A stretch of DNA of 64,000 bases from contig MU616579.1 in assembly GCA_025201705.1 (NCBI GenBank), positions 34,294 through 98,293 on the forward strand, read 5' to 3'. The translations under genes were made by a program, and so were the position numbers. The DNA is from Dissophora ornata. Taxonomy: Eukaryota; Mortierellomycota; Mortierellomycetes; Mortierellales; Mortierellaceae. The notes under the pieces are model-generated. The model worked only from the letters and a program-made list of their open reading frames with translations. It had not been told where the DNA came from and made no database searches. Below, in pieces: positions 47,472 through 58,438 of the stretch; within the stretch, counting starts at the first letter, position 1; each line of letters begins with the position of its first letter.

Positions 47472-47996
47472 CTCGCCAGCAACGAGATGTGATGGCGGAG
47501 AGAGAGAGCACTGAAAGAAGAGATCGCAGAAGCGAGAGAGAACGAAGATCATTGCCGACGCACTTTGTACAAGGGACGATGGGCACAAAGTGAAACGGGT
47601 AGATAGTGGTCTCGTGCAGCGTAGCACGACCGCAACTGATCGTTGCTGATCCGATCACCGTAGGTATGATGCACCCCATGGCATTGCGGAGCTGCTTGTG
47701 CCCGCACCATTGCTCTAGCGCGGTGATGGAGTGATCAACGTGTTGAGACATGGATTGTCTCAGCGGCATCGTACGACACAACATGAACGCGTCCATCCGA
47801 GTCTGAATACTGTCTCCGTCTAACCATCGTCATCATCATTATATTACTACTATTACTATTATTGTTATTACAGTCGGCTAGGTTCGATTACTCATGAGCG
47901 GTAGGCTATGCGTGGTCTAATAATTACAGGCGGATGGCAGGCGAAGCGCCACCCAAAGTTCAAATACGCTTTGTCTCTCCGTGCTGATTGAGATGG
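47472..47996. other. Intergenic upstream of the BTB gene
   Basis: An ATT/ACT trinucleotide-like run lies at 47826-47873. Pyrimidine-rich leader sequence for the BTB gene is at 47472-47540 (minus strand). No gene recognised. Confidence 0.45.
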
Positions 47997-49083
47997 TTAC
48001 GTCGGTCCTGGCATCTCTGTTCTTTCCGGCAATGGCGCCAAACCCAACAGCGCTGCCTGTTCTGAAGAGAGGATCCGCATTGAGGCTGTCGATGGAGCCG
48101 AGCCCTCAGTACCCCCAGATCCTTCTAATGGCGCCTCCATTGACGGCCGATGAATCAAGAACAGCCGTCCTCCGTTTTCTAGGACATCCCTTAGGAACCT
48201 TATCGCCTGTAAATAGGACGAGCATCAGAGAGACGACAGTTAGAAGCCTTCTTTGACAATGGCCGATTCCTCTTCCATATCGAGTTAGACCTACATCGTC
48301 GAATCCTGCAAAGGCTGTTGGCTGGGATAGTCTCGAGTCCACGTCAATGTAGGCTCCGTTGGGGAGTCGGAGGATTCCAAACCAATGTTGGCCTTTCCAG
48401 AACGGCACCCAGCGAGGCGTAGTAGGCACGTGGAGAATCAGTCCAATCATCGATTCATCCTGTTGGCTCAAACACTCCCCAATGTCTCGTCTGGCGTCGA
48501 ACCAGGAAAGCGTGCAGTTCTGTTGATTCAACGCAGCCTCAAGCACGCTAACATCATAATACCCCATTCCTCTACAAGAAGAAAAAAAGACGAGGGGTCA
48601 TGAGACCGGGTATCATTTCAATCAGTAGCCAAGCAGGTAGAGGGCTGTTATTTTACAAGGGACTCTTGTATGGATTCTTCCACATGGTCTTCTGGAGACT
48701 CTCCTGTGCAATCCGGCGCAAGTTTTCAGCAATGACATCGAGATCTGCTATGGAGTAGACTGGACCCTGCAGCTATTATTGACAACGGAGCGGTGTTGTG
48801 AGGGCGTGTGAGCGACAGAACCTGGGCGTCTTCGCGCCATTCAAGGTCAGGAGGACAGGGAAGAACGGTGAGGGGGGCAAGAGCGTACCAGGTTGTTGAG
48901 CGTGTGCTACATACGACACGAGGCAAGCGGCAAACGACAGGGTTGAAAGGGTGAGAAGGTGTGAGGCGACAAGAGGTATCCACAGCTTCGTTGCGTCCAT
49001 GGCGTCAAGAAAAGTACCTTGCCGCACTGGCCCTGGCTCTGACACTCGTGATAGAGAGAGCGAGCAGAGGTGATCTGCGCCAT
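47997..49083 (-). CDS. Josephin-domain deubiquitinase, JOSD-like (5 exons, one of 18 nt)
   Basis: Exons 49083-49018, 48906-48889, 48772-48657, 48571-48295 and 48206-47997 give 228 residues. MAQITSARSLYHECQSQGQC places catalytic Cys20 in the Josephin position. The 18-nt second exon supplies HTLNNL, restoring the CxxHxLNNLLQ motif across two introns. NPYKSPLGMGYYDVSVLEAAL equals the JOSD NPxxSxLGxGNYDVNV block. KGQHWFGILRLP carries catalytic His129 and YIDVDS the third-position acid. The last exon completes the fold (AIRFLRDVLENGGRLFLIH) and adds about 50 disordered residues. Josephins cleave ubiquitin chains; small JOSD forms act at membranes in animals. Closing of the frame over four introns supports the model. 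Confidence 0.9.
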
Positions 49084-49245
49084 TTGAATGAATGTAGTGT
49101 GCGGGAGCAGGCAGGAAGTTGAATGAAGGAATGGAGCCAAAAAGGTTTGAATGCTGGATGCCGCTGGATCCCATTGGGGCTGTCACATGTTTTATTGGAG
49201 TAAATTATGTGTTGCGGTATTGCGTCTCCAACCGACCGATTCCCT

Positions 49246-50240
49246 CTATCCACGGTACTTCTTGAACGTCGCCACAATACTCTCGCCCGACTTCAACGCT
49301 CCCATGCACTGATCGTCCACAGCCGTCGACTTCTTGCACTGAGCCTCGACCTGCGCCAGCAGATCCTTCGGGATCACCACCACGCCATCCGCGTCCGCCA
49401 CAATGTAGTCACCAGCGTGGATCCTCACCGCTGGGTGGTTGGGGTTTGGCTGCATCTCGATCGGCTCGTTCAGTGTCGTCGCACGAGTGAACGGACCGGC
49501 GCCCATGATCGACGTTGCTTTTGCAAAGACCTGTCATATCAAAATGGCAACATAGCGCAGAGTGGTGTACGCGATGTGAGAATTCCTCGTCAGTCGATCT
49601 AGCAAAACAAAGGAAGCGATTTTCAAGAGCGGATGGGCGAGGTAATTACTGGGAACCCGGCCTCGCGCTGCTCGTTCAGGTCACGAATGCGGCCGTCGAC
49701 CACAACACCGAGGGCTCCCTTGATCTGGGCGCGTGCGGTCATGAGTCCTCCCCAGACGGCGTTGACCATATTGGCGGGCTGCGAAATACAGACGACACTT
49801 CCTTCAGGAATAGCATCGACAAAGTGCTGATTTGGCTTGGGCGCTTCCGTATCAGACACCGGGACCATCTACAAACACAACATGCACACGCGTATAATGT
49901 AAACACCTCAACTGAGCTCTACGTCCTCTAGCGTTGTTCGTCAGACAGTCAATATTTTTGATGTGTGTCAAGAATACCTTCACAGTGTATGCTGGGCCAA
50001 AGACTAGAATGTAAAAACGAATTAGAGATAAAGGAGACAAAGGAACCAATTGAAAAGAACAGCGAGGGGCACGAGCAGGTCCATAGTCAAACCTCGAGTG
50101 TTGCCGGCCTTGTACTGGGGGCTCCAAAGATGAATGTCAGGAATGTAACCCGCGCCAGGCACCTTCAGGGTCAAGAGGGCATCGGCGACATCGCAACTGG
50201 CGAAGAATGGGAGTTTGTCGGTGGTCGTCGAGGATGTCAT
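49246..50240 (-). CDS. RraA/HMG-aldolase-like family protein (4 exons)
   Basis: Exons 50240-50093, 50003-49978, 49868-49650 and 49530-49246 give 225 residues. PFFASCDVADALLTLK, FGPAYTVK, ANMVNAVWGGLMTARAQIKG, GVVVDGRIRDLNE and GDYIVADADGVVVIPKDLL are the hallmarks of the RraA-like fold. GGLxxxxA and the GRxRD pair form the metal/oxo-acid site of 4-hydroxy-4-methyl-2-oxoglutarate aldolases and oxaloacetate decarboxylases. Fungal members are usually predicted aldolases or decarboxylases rather than RNase E regulators. The exact substrate is unknown. The second exon is only 26 nt. Start is 163 bp from nothing coding upstream; its stop lies 162 bp from the Josephin start. Confidence 0.9.
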
Positions 50241-50641
50241 GTTGGCAATCAACAAATGGAAAGGAGATGTAGCGAATGGAAAGTGGATGTGAGTGTGGGA
50301 AAGAAGCACAGTGCGATAGTTTAAGGGGATATCACGGAGACATGGTTTATTTCATTGCGCAACGCGCCTGGAGACGCGTTTTTGTGACCCTCTTCAGCTG
50401 TACAACAGACTAGCATGGGTCGCGGCGCCTTTACTTTCAAGATGCACGTGGTTCTTCAGTCTGGGATGGTCGTCTCCTTCAAATACACCCGGTGCCTCCT
50501 GGACAATCAACGACTCGTCGGATGGGTTCTTCAACGCAACCTGGCGCGCGTACGCTTTTGGCTATTTCGAAATTCAGTAATGCATGATTTAGATCGGGCG
50601 AAGAATGACCAAATGTCATGGAGGTAATCTATCATACAAAA
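50241..50641. other. Intergenic, nothing recognised
   Basis: This holds the leader of the RraA-like gene and the 3' region of the next minus-strand gene. A 70-codon plus frame at 50415-50627 has no motif. Confidence 0.45.
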
Positions 50642-52280
50642 TCATACCAGCACAACTTTCACGTCTGATCGACCAGAGACGACCTTCAAGCACAGCATGG
50701 AAGCAGGAGCGCTCGTAACTAGCACTCCAACCTCGCCCACCGGCGACACTGCCGAGATCTCCAGCTTCTTGCCATTTCCCGACCGAACACCGCTGACCTC
50801 GATATCACTGAGCATCGAGTACGCGTTCAGTTTGTTGGCACGGAGATCCTTGATGGTTATCTTGCCCTGCTGGTTCGCGATATTCACCATCTTGTAGATC
50901 GTGTTCGAGTCTTGCATGTCAACATCCATGATGGCACCCTCCAGCTGCAGCGAGCACAGCTCCTTCTGGGGCGTGTTTGGGATAACGACCTCCACATCCA
51001 GCAGGATTGGACATGTTTCTGACCTCCAGATCTCTGAAACGGTTGAACCATCCATGGGTGCCAGATCTTGATCTCCAATCGGCAGGTACTGGCAGGAGTT
51101 CTTCTCTTTGTCCTTTTTGTGGCACTCACAGTCTTTGCCGTTCTCTCGGTCATGATCACGGTCATGGCGATCGTGATCATGATGGTGACGGTGGTCGTGC
51201 TCATGATCATCGTCATGATGTTGGTGGTGATGTCGCTTTGCGTACCGGCTCCCTTTTTTATGGCGATTGTGAAAACGATGTCGGCGGCTCTCTTCGGATC
51301 CTCGGTGCTTATGGCACTCTTTCGCCAAGGGGTTCTTCGATCTCGAGAGACATTCTTGATCTTGACGAGAGCTGCGAGATACTGGCCGAATATCCACAGT
51401 AACGGAGGTCTTCTTGTGCTCTGTTTCAAAAGCTAGGCCTTTGTAGATGTAGGTAGCAACTCCATATCCACGTACAATTCTGAGGCTCGGCTCATGGACA
51501 TCGCCTGAGATGACCTTGACAGACAGCCACACGTTAGGGTCGTAGGACTTTAGAATAATATCGTGGCCTTTCAGCTCCATGGGGCCTTTAAAGGATTCGA
51601 TCGGGATATTGACCAAAGACTGGCAGGTTGTCTGTTCCGAATCTCTGCTAAAATGGAGAGTCGACAGTAGCTTCTTGATCTCTTGGTCAGGGATCCAAGC
51701 GGGCTGTGCTGCAAGTTGCTTCTGGGCCACGTATGCCACGTCCGCAGGCCATGTTACTTCGTCGAGGTGGAGAAAATATATGGCAATCGTTCCAAAGATC
51801 GCAAATACGAGCCAGCCCAGCGTGTAGCAGCATCGATGGCTACACTTGAGACGAGAGAGCGCTGTGAATGTAGGATGTAAACGACATTTTAGCCAGACGC
51901 CTACTTTTCACCAAGGCGTCCGCGCCTGTTGCTTTTTTCATTATTATTCCGTTACCATTATCCATGAAGCCCGCCATTCTCCCATGGAGAGACCCCGACT
52001 CGTACTCGATATCTTCATCGTCTTCCTCTTCTGAGACAGCTTCAGTCCCCAGCAGCAATGGCTCTTTAAAAGGAAGGAGATAGTATTGAGTCTACCGCCC
52101 AGAACATGGCCAGTCTACATGAATATGTGAGGCATGTATGGCACATTTTTTACCCTTCTCTTTCAGAACCAAGTTGTCTTTGTTCTCTTCAAGAAGATGA
52201 AGCGGGACCTCGTCCAGGCCCTCGTCAGAAGGGTCCTTGCCCGGAATTGCAGCATAAGATCGTGTTGGCTCGCTCATCAT
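50642..52280 (-). CDS. Single-pass membrane protein with a His/Asp-rich tract, function unknown (3 exons)
   Basis: Exons 52280-52154, 52063-51956 and 51861-50642 give 484 residues. An acidic, dileucine-containing N-terminus (EPLLLGTEAVSEEEDDEDIEY) leads to a basic/Cys patch (RLKCSHRCC) and one hydrophobic helix (about 91-111), giving a type II layout. The rest has NIPIESFKGPMELKGHDIIL and a beta-rich C-terminal half (VEVVIPNTP, ITIKDLRANKLNAYSMLSDI), reminiscent of LEA2/DUF3712-type lumenal beta domains. Between them, about residues 288-318 are almost only His, Asp, Arg and Glu. This could bind divalent metal, but that is inference. The exon 2 donor (AATG|GTAACG) is the less certain junction. 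No family is named. Confidence 0.72.
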
Positions 52281-52488
52281 CACTCAGCTTGACAAGTAAA
52301 GGAAGGGAAAGGAATGGATGGAAGGAGCAGAAAAGAACAAAGAGGCCCTGATTCGAGCATTCTTCGCGATTGGCATTCACCCCTGAAATCAAAAATGCAG
52401 TATCATCGCACAGGTATGTAACGCGAAGGTCCATTTCTTTATTCCACACACTTTTTTTTTTTTTTGCTTTGTTTGTTGCTTTGTTTTT

Positions 52489-54243
52489 CTACCGACCACA
52501 ATCATACTGAAAATAATGCCCTGGCTTCTTGGCATCAATGGTAAATCTCCCCCTGAAGGGACGTTGCGCCATCAACAGCCAGCCCGGGAAGATTGCCTTT
52601 GCTGACGTCGCGATCTTTTCTTCAGCATCAACATCATCAACATCAAGATTGCCGACGGTAGAAGTCACGATAACCATACACACTTGGACAAGTCTCGGTG
52701 CGAACGAGCAGTCGTTAAAGAGGTCAAGGTGCAAAGCATCGCCTAGAAGGTTCAGGAAAACAAGCGACCTCAACGAACGGAGTCGTTCCCTGATCAACCG
52801 ATCCTCCTCCAGGGAATATGGATTGTGAGTCATCATCACTTGCGATATTTCAAATTTGGTAGAGTGGATACTGATCCTCAGGTTCTCCAGGGTATTGGCG
52901 CATCGCCAAGGCTTATCCCCCTTGAAAAGATCTATCGTTCCTGCCATTGTGCCGAACAGGTTCACATATCGCAGGACCTCGCAGTTCTCGAAAATCAAGG
53001 CGGCACTGCGGCTGGTGATCTCAGAGCACTCTCTCAAGTCGAGCTCAACAAGGCTGTGTATCGAAGATCTGGAACCAGATGCCAGCGCCGAAGAAGAGGG
53101 ACCGCGCACGAGCTCCTTCAGGGACAAGTCGCCAAATTTGGTATGACCGACATCGACCCTTTCCAGGCAATGATTAACTCGCATGAGCTGCTCAAACCCC
53201 TCGTCCGGCGTGGGAGTCCCCTTCAAAACTAGCACCTTCAAGTTCGGACAGGACCTAGTCAACGCCTGGACACCGTCAACGTCGTCCGCCGGAAGCAACA
53301 GATAACTACTTCCAAAGCTATATAGTTCGACCCGTTGCATATTGCTCCTATCCTTGAAGATACACTCCCAGTCACTGGGACTGAACAAGTACTGGTGGCC
53401 AATGCTGACATTGATGAGGTTGGGGACGTGTTGGAAGAATCGATGGATACAAGGTTGGGCTTGATCGAACGAATCAGTCAACATTAATCTCATCAACTTG
53501 AGTGACTGGAAGGCGGTATTCACGCATCCTGCATCTTCAACTCTGACAAGATCGGAAGTGCTCTCGAGTCCCTCAGCGAAGGATATGTGGGTCAAAGACA
53601 ACGCTCTGAGCCTGGTACAAGACTTGAGCAGGGCGAGGAGGTGGTCAATGCGAACCTGACATCCAGGTTGTTCCCATGAAATCTCCTCCAGATTCGTGAG
53701 GGCTGCTACCGCATCCAAAGTGCAGTCGCTTGGGCTGAATTCGCTGCAGGCAAAGGACAAGCTAAGAGACCGGAGCTGAGGCACCCGTGTTGTGAACTCT
53801 TGAAGTTGCGTGAGAGACATGTACGTGTACCGGTGTTGGAACGATTGGAGGTTGGGAATAAAGCCGAGGAGGTGAAGAACATCGGTCCACCTTGTCGTAG
53901 TGAGTCGAAGGTCCTTGACATATTCACCGTATGTCCACAGATTAGGGTATTTGCGTTGTCGCGTGTAGTCGTTGAGTTGAAGTGAGGAATAGAGTTTTGG
54001 CACCCATAATGCATTCCAGGCACTGCAGACACGTATAGCCATCCGAAGATCCTCCTGCGTCAAGTATAGAGCGATGATATCCAGGAGCTCCGGGAGGGAG
54101 AACACCGTGTCTTGGTTGACCTTCGAAATGGCATTGTCGATTTTGACCTCGGACTTTCTTGGATGAAGCCTTCCCTGCATGCTTTCTTGTTGCGGATCAT
54201 GAAAGGCAGTGGAATTGAAATTGACTCTCCCTGGACGACTCAT
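52489..54243 (-). CDS. F-box/LRR-type protein, copy A
   Basis: An intronless frame of 584 residues. After a basic N-terminus, VNQDTVFSLPELLDIIALYL..LRMAIRVCSAWNALWVPKLY is an F-box-like helix set (LPELL, RVCxxW). Irregular leucine-rich repeats follow (LRSLSLSF, LRALSLTHISF, LKVLVLKGTP, LVELDLRECSEI, RYVNLFGT). F-box/LRR proteins bring substrates to SCF ligases through Skp1. The paralogue at 56.2-58.0 kb shares the same layout and key phrases (RKYPxLWTYGE, TIDLFKGDKPW), so this is a tandem duplication. Mortierella genomes carry many such genes. The substrate is unknown. Confidence 0.85.
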   Translation of the reverse strand: MSRPGRVNFNSTAFHDPQQESMQGRLHPRKSEVKIDNAISKVNQDTVFSLPELLDIIALYLTQEDLRMAIRVCSAWNALWVPKLYSSLQLNDYTRQRKYPNLWTYGEYVKDLRLTTTRWTDVLHLLGFIPNLQSFQHRYTYMSLTQLQEFTTRVPQLRSLSLSFACSEFSPSDCTLDAVAALTNLEEISWEQPGCQVRIDHLLALLKSCTRLRALSLTHISFAEGLESTSDLVRVEDAGCVNTAFQSLKLMRLMLTDSFDQAQPCIHRFFQHVPNLINVSIGHQYLFSPSDWECIFKDRSNMQRVELYSFGSSYLLLPADDVDGVQALTRSCPNLKVLVLKGTPTPDEGFEQLMRVNHCLERVDVGHTKFGDLSLKELVRGPSSSALASGSRSSIHSLVELDLRECSEITSRSAALIFENCEVLRYVNLFGTMAGTIDLFKGDKPWRCANTLENLRISIHSTKFEISQVMMTHNPYSLEEDRLIRERLRSLRSLVFLNLLGDALHLDLFNDCSFAPRLVQVCMVIVTSTVGNLDVDDVDAEEKIATSAKAIFPGWLLMAQRPFRGRFTIDAKKPGHYFQYDCGR

Positions 54244-54600
54244 GATCAGTCTGTGTTGACTCTGCTACTGAAATAAGGAAGTGAGGTATTGAGCACGCGT
54301 GCCTGCGTTGAAAGGGTGTTGTGTTTCTGGGGGAAGGGTACATGCGCATGAGTGTCTGATGGCGATTGTTGATTTTGCCGAGGGCTTTATGCATCATGCA
54401 AAAGAGGGGCACCAAATCGAATGCACAATGGTCACGAACCAAGTCACATGCAACACGATTCTTTTTGGCAAACTACTAAATATCCAGTTCCTACCTACCT
54501 TGCCTTTCTCATTACTCTCACTGCCACGTCTCTCCCTCGGCGCTGATCCGTTATTATCTTACTTGACATAATGGACAGCTCGCAGTCATCGTTTTCGCCG

Positions 54601-54891
54601 GGTGAAGCACAGCACTGCTGCCTGTTTGCCAATGAGAAATGATATCTCATGGCTGTTGAATGGTGGATTGCATGGGCGGATGACCGGCAAATGCAGATAA
54701 CTTCTTTTAAATATACATGTCTGTATACTCCGCTTGTCTTGTGCAAGCAGGTGAAGTACGGACATGCTGCCATGACAACGTGTAGTTGTTGGACTGCAAA
54801 CAGTAGTACGGAGTTCATTAATGGTTTCTCGAAAAATTTAAATCATCCATTTTGTGGTTTAGGTTTGACGCAAGGAGCGCCTCTTGAACTT
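54601..54891. repeat. Diverged direct repeat, copy 1
   Basis: This aligns over its whole length to 55678-55960 in the same orientation. Both contain GGCTGTTGA, TGCATGGG, GCAAGCAGGTGAAGTA, CAACGTGTAGTTGTTGGA, TCATTAATGGTTTCTCG and GGTTTAGGTTTGACGCA. It lies upstream of F-box copy A. Confidence 0.8.
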
Positions 54892-55677
54892 TGCAACGCC
54901 CAGGGTCACAGCACAGCTCTCATTGTTTGTTGATTCTGCCGCAATTTTAAACTTTTTGACGATCGCTTTTTCTAAAGGCCTTGCAAACCCGCGTCTCCCT
55001 CTCTTTCTGCGAGGTTTGCAGGGTTGCCAGATCTGCAAGATGGCCAAGAGTGTTTTGAAGGCCATACAGACCAGAAAAATGACGTCGACAGTGGGAAATA
55101 AAGAGGTGGCAGGAAATACAGAATAGCGGGTATAAGAATGGCCAAAAAACATTGTTTTCCGTGCGGTAGACGTGATTGGCCACCAGTAGGCAGTGAAATC
55201 GGCCGAAGGCGAGCGGTATAATTACTCTCCTCACGACATGAAAGTCGCCAGATCGACACCAGGATTTCTTTTCGTTTTTTTTATTTCTCGAATTTTCGAA
55301 TTTTTGAACTCTGTATCAACACTTATTGTGAACAGAGAACGAATATGAATGGCTATATGGTTGGCTATGTGATTTGTGAATACCGGGGTGGGGAATAATA
55401 GTGCAAGCGAAAACGTCAAATGCAGTGTGCGGTGGAGTAGAGAAGAGAAAGAAAAATAATATAGCAAAAGACAAAAAAAAAAAATCAAGGAGGGTCAAGA
55501 CCATTTCTATGTTTCCTTCATCTTTTCTGTACCCAGTCAGTCACCTTCATACAAACAGCACTATTCTGAGATGCATCCACAGTTGCAATAGAAACTGGCC
55601 CCCCCGGGAGAGATCCTCCTTTGCTGAGTGTCTGTCGACCGTGTTTTTTATTTGGGAGAGTTTGTGTGTACAAGGAG
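54892..55677. other. Spacer between the direct repeats, nothing recognised
   Basis: About 790 bp with short frames on both strands but no recognisable protein. A run of A lies near 55473-55484. Confidence 0.45.
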
Positions 55678-55960
55678 GGTGGAGCACAGCGCCGCTGCTC
55701 TTTTTACCAAAGAGAAACGATCTCTCAAGCCTGTTGGCTGTTGAGTGGTGCAGTGCATGGGTGGTGATTACGGATTAGTTCTGATAATGTGCATGTCCTG
55801 CTTACGCAAGCAGGTGAAGTATACATGTGCCGGTCATGGCAACGTGTAGTTGTTGGAATTCAAACAGTTGCAACAGGGAGCTCATTAATGGTTTCTCGGA
55901 AAAATTAAGATCTTTCATTTTGCGGTTTAGGTTTGACGCAGGGAACGCATCTTGAATTGG
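55678..55960. repeat. Diverged direct repeat, copy 2
   Basis: Partner of 54601-54891, offset by about 1.07 kb. It lies 3' of F-box copy B. It has no inverted-repeat ends that I can see and no coding capacity. Confidence 0.8.
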
Positions 55961-56203
55961 AAAGAGATGTGCAGATGTCAGACTTGCTCAAAGCGCCATC
56001 TCGTCTAATGATGCGGATGCAGTAGACAGTCAGAAGCCGAACACCACGTTTATTCTGCTACTCCCAGGATCATGAATGGTCAGTCCCGTTTACATGTAAT
56101 ATCATTGTATTTCAGTATATCTTTTTTGACTTTCTATCTCCTTTTATTGTCTCCAAAACGCGCGTCCATTGAGCGCCATCTTTGTAGAAAGAACTCTAGT
56201 CGA

Positions 56204-58021
56204 TCAAAAATCATAATAATCTCTATCCTTGTTGGCTGTCAGCACAATATCGAGTCTGGAATAAAGAAAGCTTGTGTTCGCCCACACAATCCAGTCCGGA
56301 AAAATGGTCTTGCCTAGTGTGATCGCCCCATGCCGCACCTCCTGATATCCGTAAAAGTCTCCGTCAGATGGTATACACAGTATCACTTTCCGAAGGCCTG
56401 GTGCAAACGAAATATCGTCAAAGATTTCAAAATGCATCGCCTGGCCCTTCAATCCTAGTCCAACCAGGGCGGTAAGAGACCGAAGTCGATCGCGGATTAG
56501 ATGATTCTCCTCGGACGAGTACGGGGTGTGAGGAATTGCAGGAAGGGCCGCTGTCAGCCAGGAGCCTACATCTTGGGACCGTGGCTTGAAATCGACGGGC
56601 TGGATATCGATCTGTAGCTTTTCCAAGTTCTTTGCGCAGGGCCAAGGTTTGTCTCCTTTGAAGAGATCGATTGTTCCAGCTTTGGTGCCAGCCAGATTTA
56701 GAGTTCGTAACTTTCCACAGTTCTCCAAGACGAGAGCGGCGCTGTGCCAAGTGATTTGAACGCATCCTGACAATTCCAGATCGACAAGAGTGTATATCGA
56801 AGACCTTGATCCAGTTAATGATGGGGGGCGCGCGAGTTCCATCAGGGCCAGGTCGCCGAATTGGGTGTTCGTGGCACAGACCCTCCGCAGTCCATGGCTG
56901 ACGCGCATGACTTGCTCAAAAGCCTGATCGGTTGTCTGGACAATGCTCTTCAATTCTAGAATCTTGAGGTTCGAACAGGACCTTGCAATCGTATTTAATA
57001 CTGCTGAGCCTTCGATTGGAGCATATGTGCGATCGAATCTGTTAAAAGGAGGAGCTTGGATATCGATAGATTGCATGTTCGATCGCCCTTCCAAGATATA
57101 TGCCCAGTCCAAAGCACTGATTGGGATGATGGAGGAGATTTTAACTGTGTTGAGGTTGGGAATGTGTTTAAAGAGTCGGCGGACACAAGGATGAGGATGT
57201 GCAGACTCATCCTGGAAGGTCAAGCGAGGACCCAATGTCACATACTGCCAATGTAATGACTGCAAGGCTGTATTCTCCCATCCATCATCATCTACTCTGA
57301 CAAGATCAGGGGCGATTTCTTCGGCGTCCTGGAGTTCCTCGATGATACGGTTATTAAGTATGTCCAGGGCATTGAGGTTGTTGCAGGATTTGAGGAGGAA
57401 GAGTAGATCGTCAATGCGAGTCTGGGCCCCGCATTCCTCCCACGATAGCGCCTCCAAGTTTGGCAGATTGGCGATGGCGACCAATGGACGATCCCAAGGG
57501 TGGAAATTGGCCTGACTAAAATGCAGATGGAGAAAACGAACCCTAGGCACCAGCGTTATGAATTCTTGGAACTGTGCAAAGGTCAGGGGCGAGAAGCGCA
57601 GAGAAATTGACTGGATGTTGGTGGTAAAGTCGAGGATATGGAGTATGTTGTTCCACTTGATTGTAGTCAAGTGTAGGTTCTTGATGTGTTCGCCATATGT
57701 CCACAGGCTAGGGTATTTGCGAGTTCGCTTGTAGTTGTTGAGAAGGAGTGCTGAATAGAGATAAGGGACCCAGAATGCGTTCCAGGCTCGGCACACGCGA
57801 ATAACCACTTGGAGGTCGTACCGGTTCATGTGTTGAGTGATGAGATCCAGGAGCTCGGGGATAGCAAAGACTGTTTCCTGGTTCACTGTTGAGGTTGCAA
57901 CTTCGACAGCCTTGGTGTCCTTGCTCTTCCTAGGCCGAAGCTTCCGTTGACCATCTTCTGTATCCAGGAGAGCAGAGGCGGGTCGTTGCCGAAGCGCATA
58001 GCGAACAAAGTTTTTATGCAT
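56204..58021 (-). CDS. F-box/LRR-type protein, copy B
   Basis: An intronless frame of 605 residues, paralogous to copy A and in the same orientation. The F-box-like region reads VNQETVFAIPELLDLITQHM..VIRVCRAWNAFWVPYLY. LRR-like blocks follow (LEALSWEECG, NALDILNNRI, LKILELKSIV, LVDLELSGCVQIT, LRTLNLAGTKAG), then TIDLFKGDKPWPCAKNLEKL as in copy A. The C-terminus (FPDWIVWANTSF, then a Tyr/Asp-rich end) also aligns. It is intact, so both paralogues are probably functional. The two have clearly diverged, so the duplication is not recent. Confidence 0.85.
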   Translation of the reverse strand: MHKNFVRYALRQRPASALLDTEDGQRKLRPRKSKDTKAVEVATSTVNQETVFAIPELLDLITQHMNRYDLQVVIRVCRAWNAFWVPYLYSALLLNNYKRTRKYPSLWTYGEHIKNLHLTTIKWNNILHILDFTTNIQSISLRFSPLTFAQFQEFITLVPRVRFLHLHFSQANFHPWDRPLVAIANLPNLEALSWEECGAQTRIDDLLFLLKSCNNLNALDILNNRIIEELQDAEEIAPDLVRVDDDGWENTALQSLHWQYVTLGPRLTFQDESAHPHPCVRRLFKHIPNLNTVKISSIIPISALDWAYILEGRSNMQSIDIQAPPFNRFDRTYAPIEGSAVLNTIARSCSNLKILELKSIVQTTDQAFEQVMRVSHGLRRVCATNTQFGDLALMELARPPSLTGSRSSIYTLVDLELSGCVQITWHSAALVLENCGKLRTLNLAGTKAGTIDLFKGDKPWPCAKNLEKLQIDIQPVDFKPRSQDVGSWLTAALPAIPHTPYSSEENHLIRDRLRSLTALVGLGLKGQAMHFEIFDDISFAPGLRKVILCIPSDGDFYGYQEVRHGAITLGKTIFPDWIVWANTSFLYSRLDIVLTANKDRDYYDF

Positions 58022-58438
58022 GCTGGCGAAGAAAGAGGGTAGATGAAGTGGTTGTGGATGTGGTTGTGGTTATGAGGAAAGAGAGAAGAGGTTGCGGTTT
58101 TATTGTTGAACGGTGGCAAAGGACAGTCAATCAAGTGACGTTTTGATTAATGCGGGCTCATGTCAAAAAATGCGCCTTGGGCCAGATTTCAAAAGGCTTG
58201 GACCAGATCGTGCAACGAATTGTATTGAGCACCAGCCAGCAGCTGCGGCAATGCTGTTATTAGGTATTATGGCTATTTGGCGAGTATATGTAAATAAATG
58301 AATGTGCGTGTCCTGTGTGCATTATGTATTTGTGTCTTTCCCGCCTCCCCTGAAAACTCGCTGCTGTCCCTCAGCTCTAGGTTCTCTCGCTCTCTGGTAT
58401 TTTTTTTTAATTGCTCAGCCTGCCGGTGCTCACAAGGG
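58022..58438. other. Intergenic, nothing recognised
   Basis: Leader of F-box copy B and 3' region of the DH-PH-FYVE gene. No gene or repeat of note. Confidence 0.45.

Noticed and set aside
47179..47796. 205-codon minus-strand frame overlapping the BTB gene start
   Set aside because: Different frame from the BTB protein, His/Ser/Thr-rich translation of CAG-repeat DNA, no motif.
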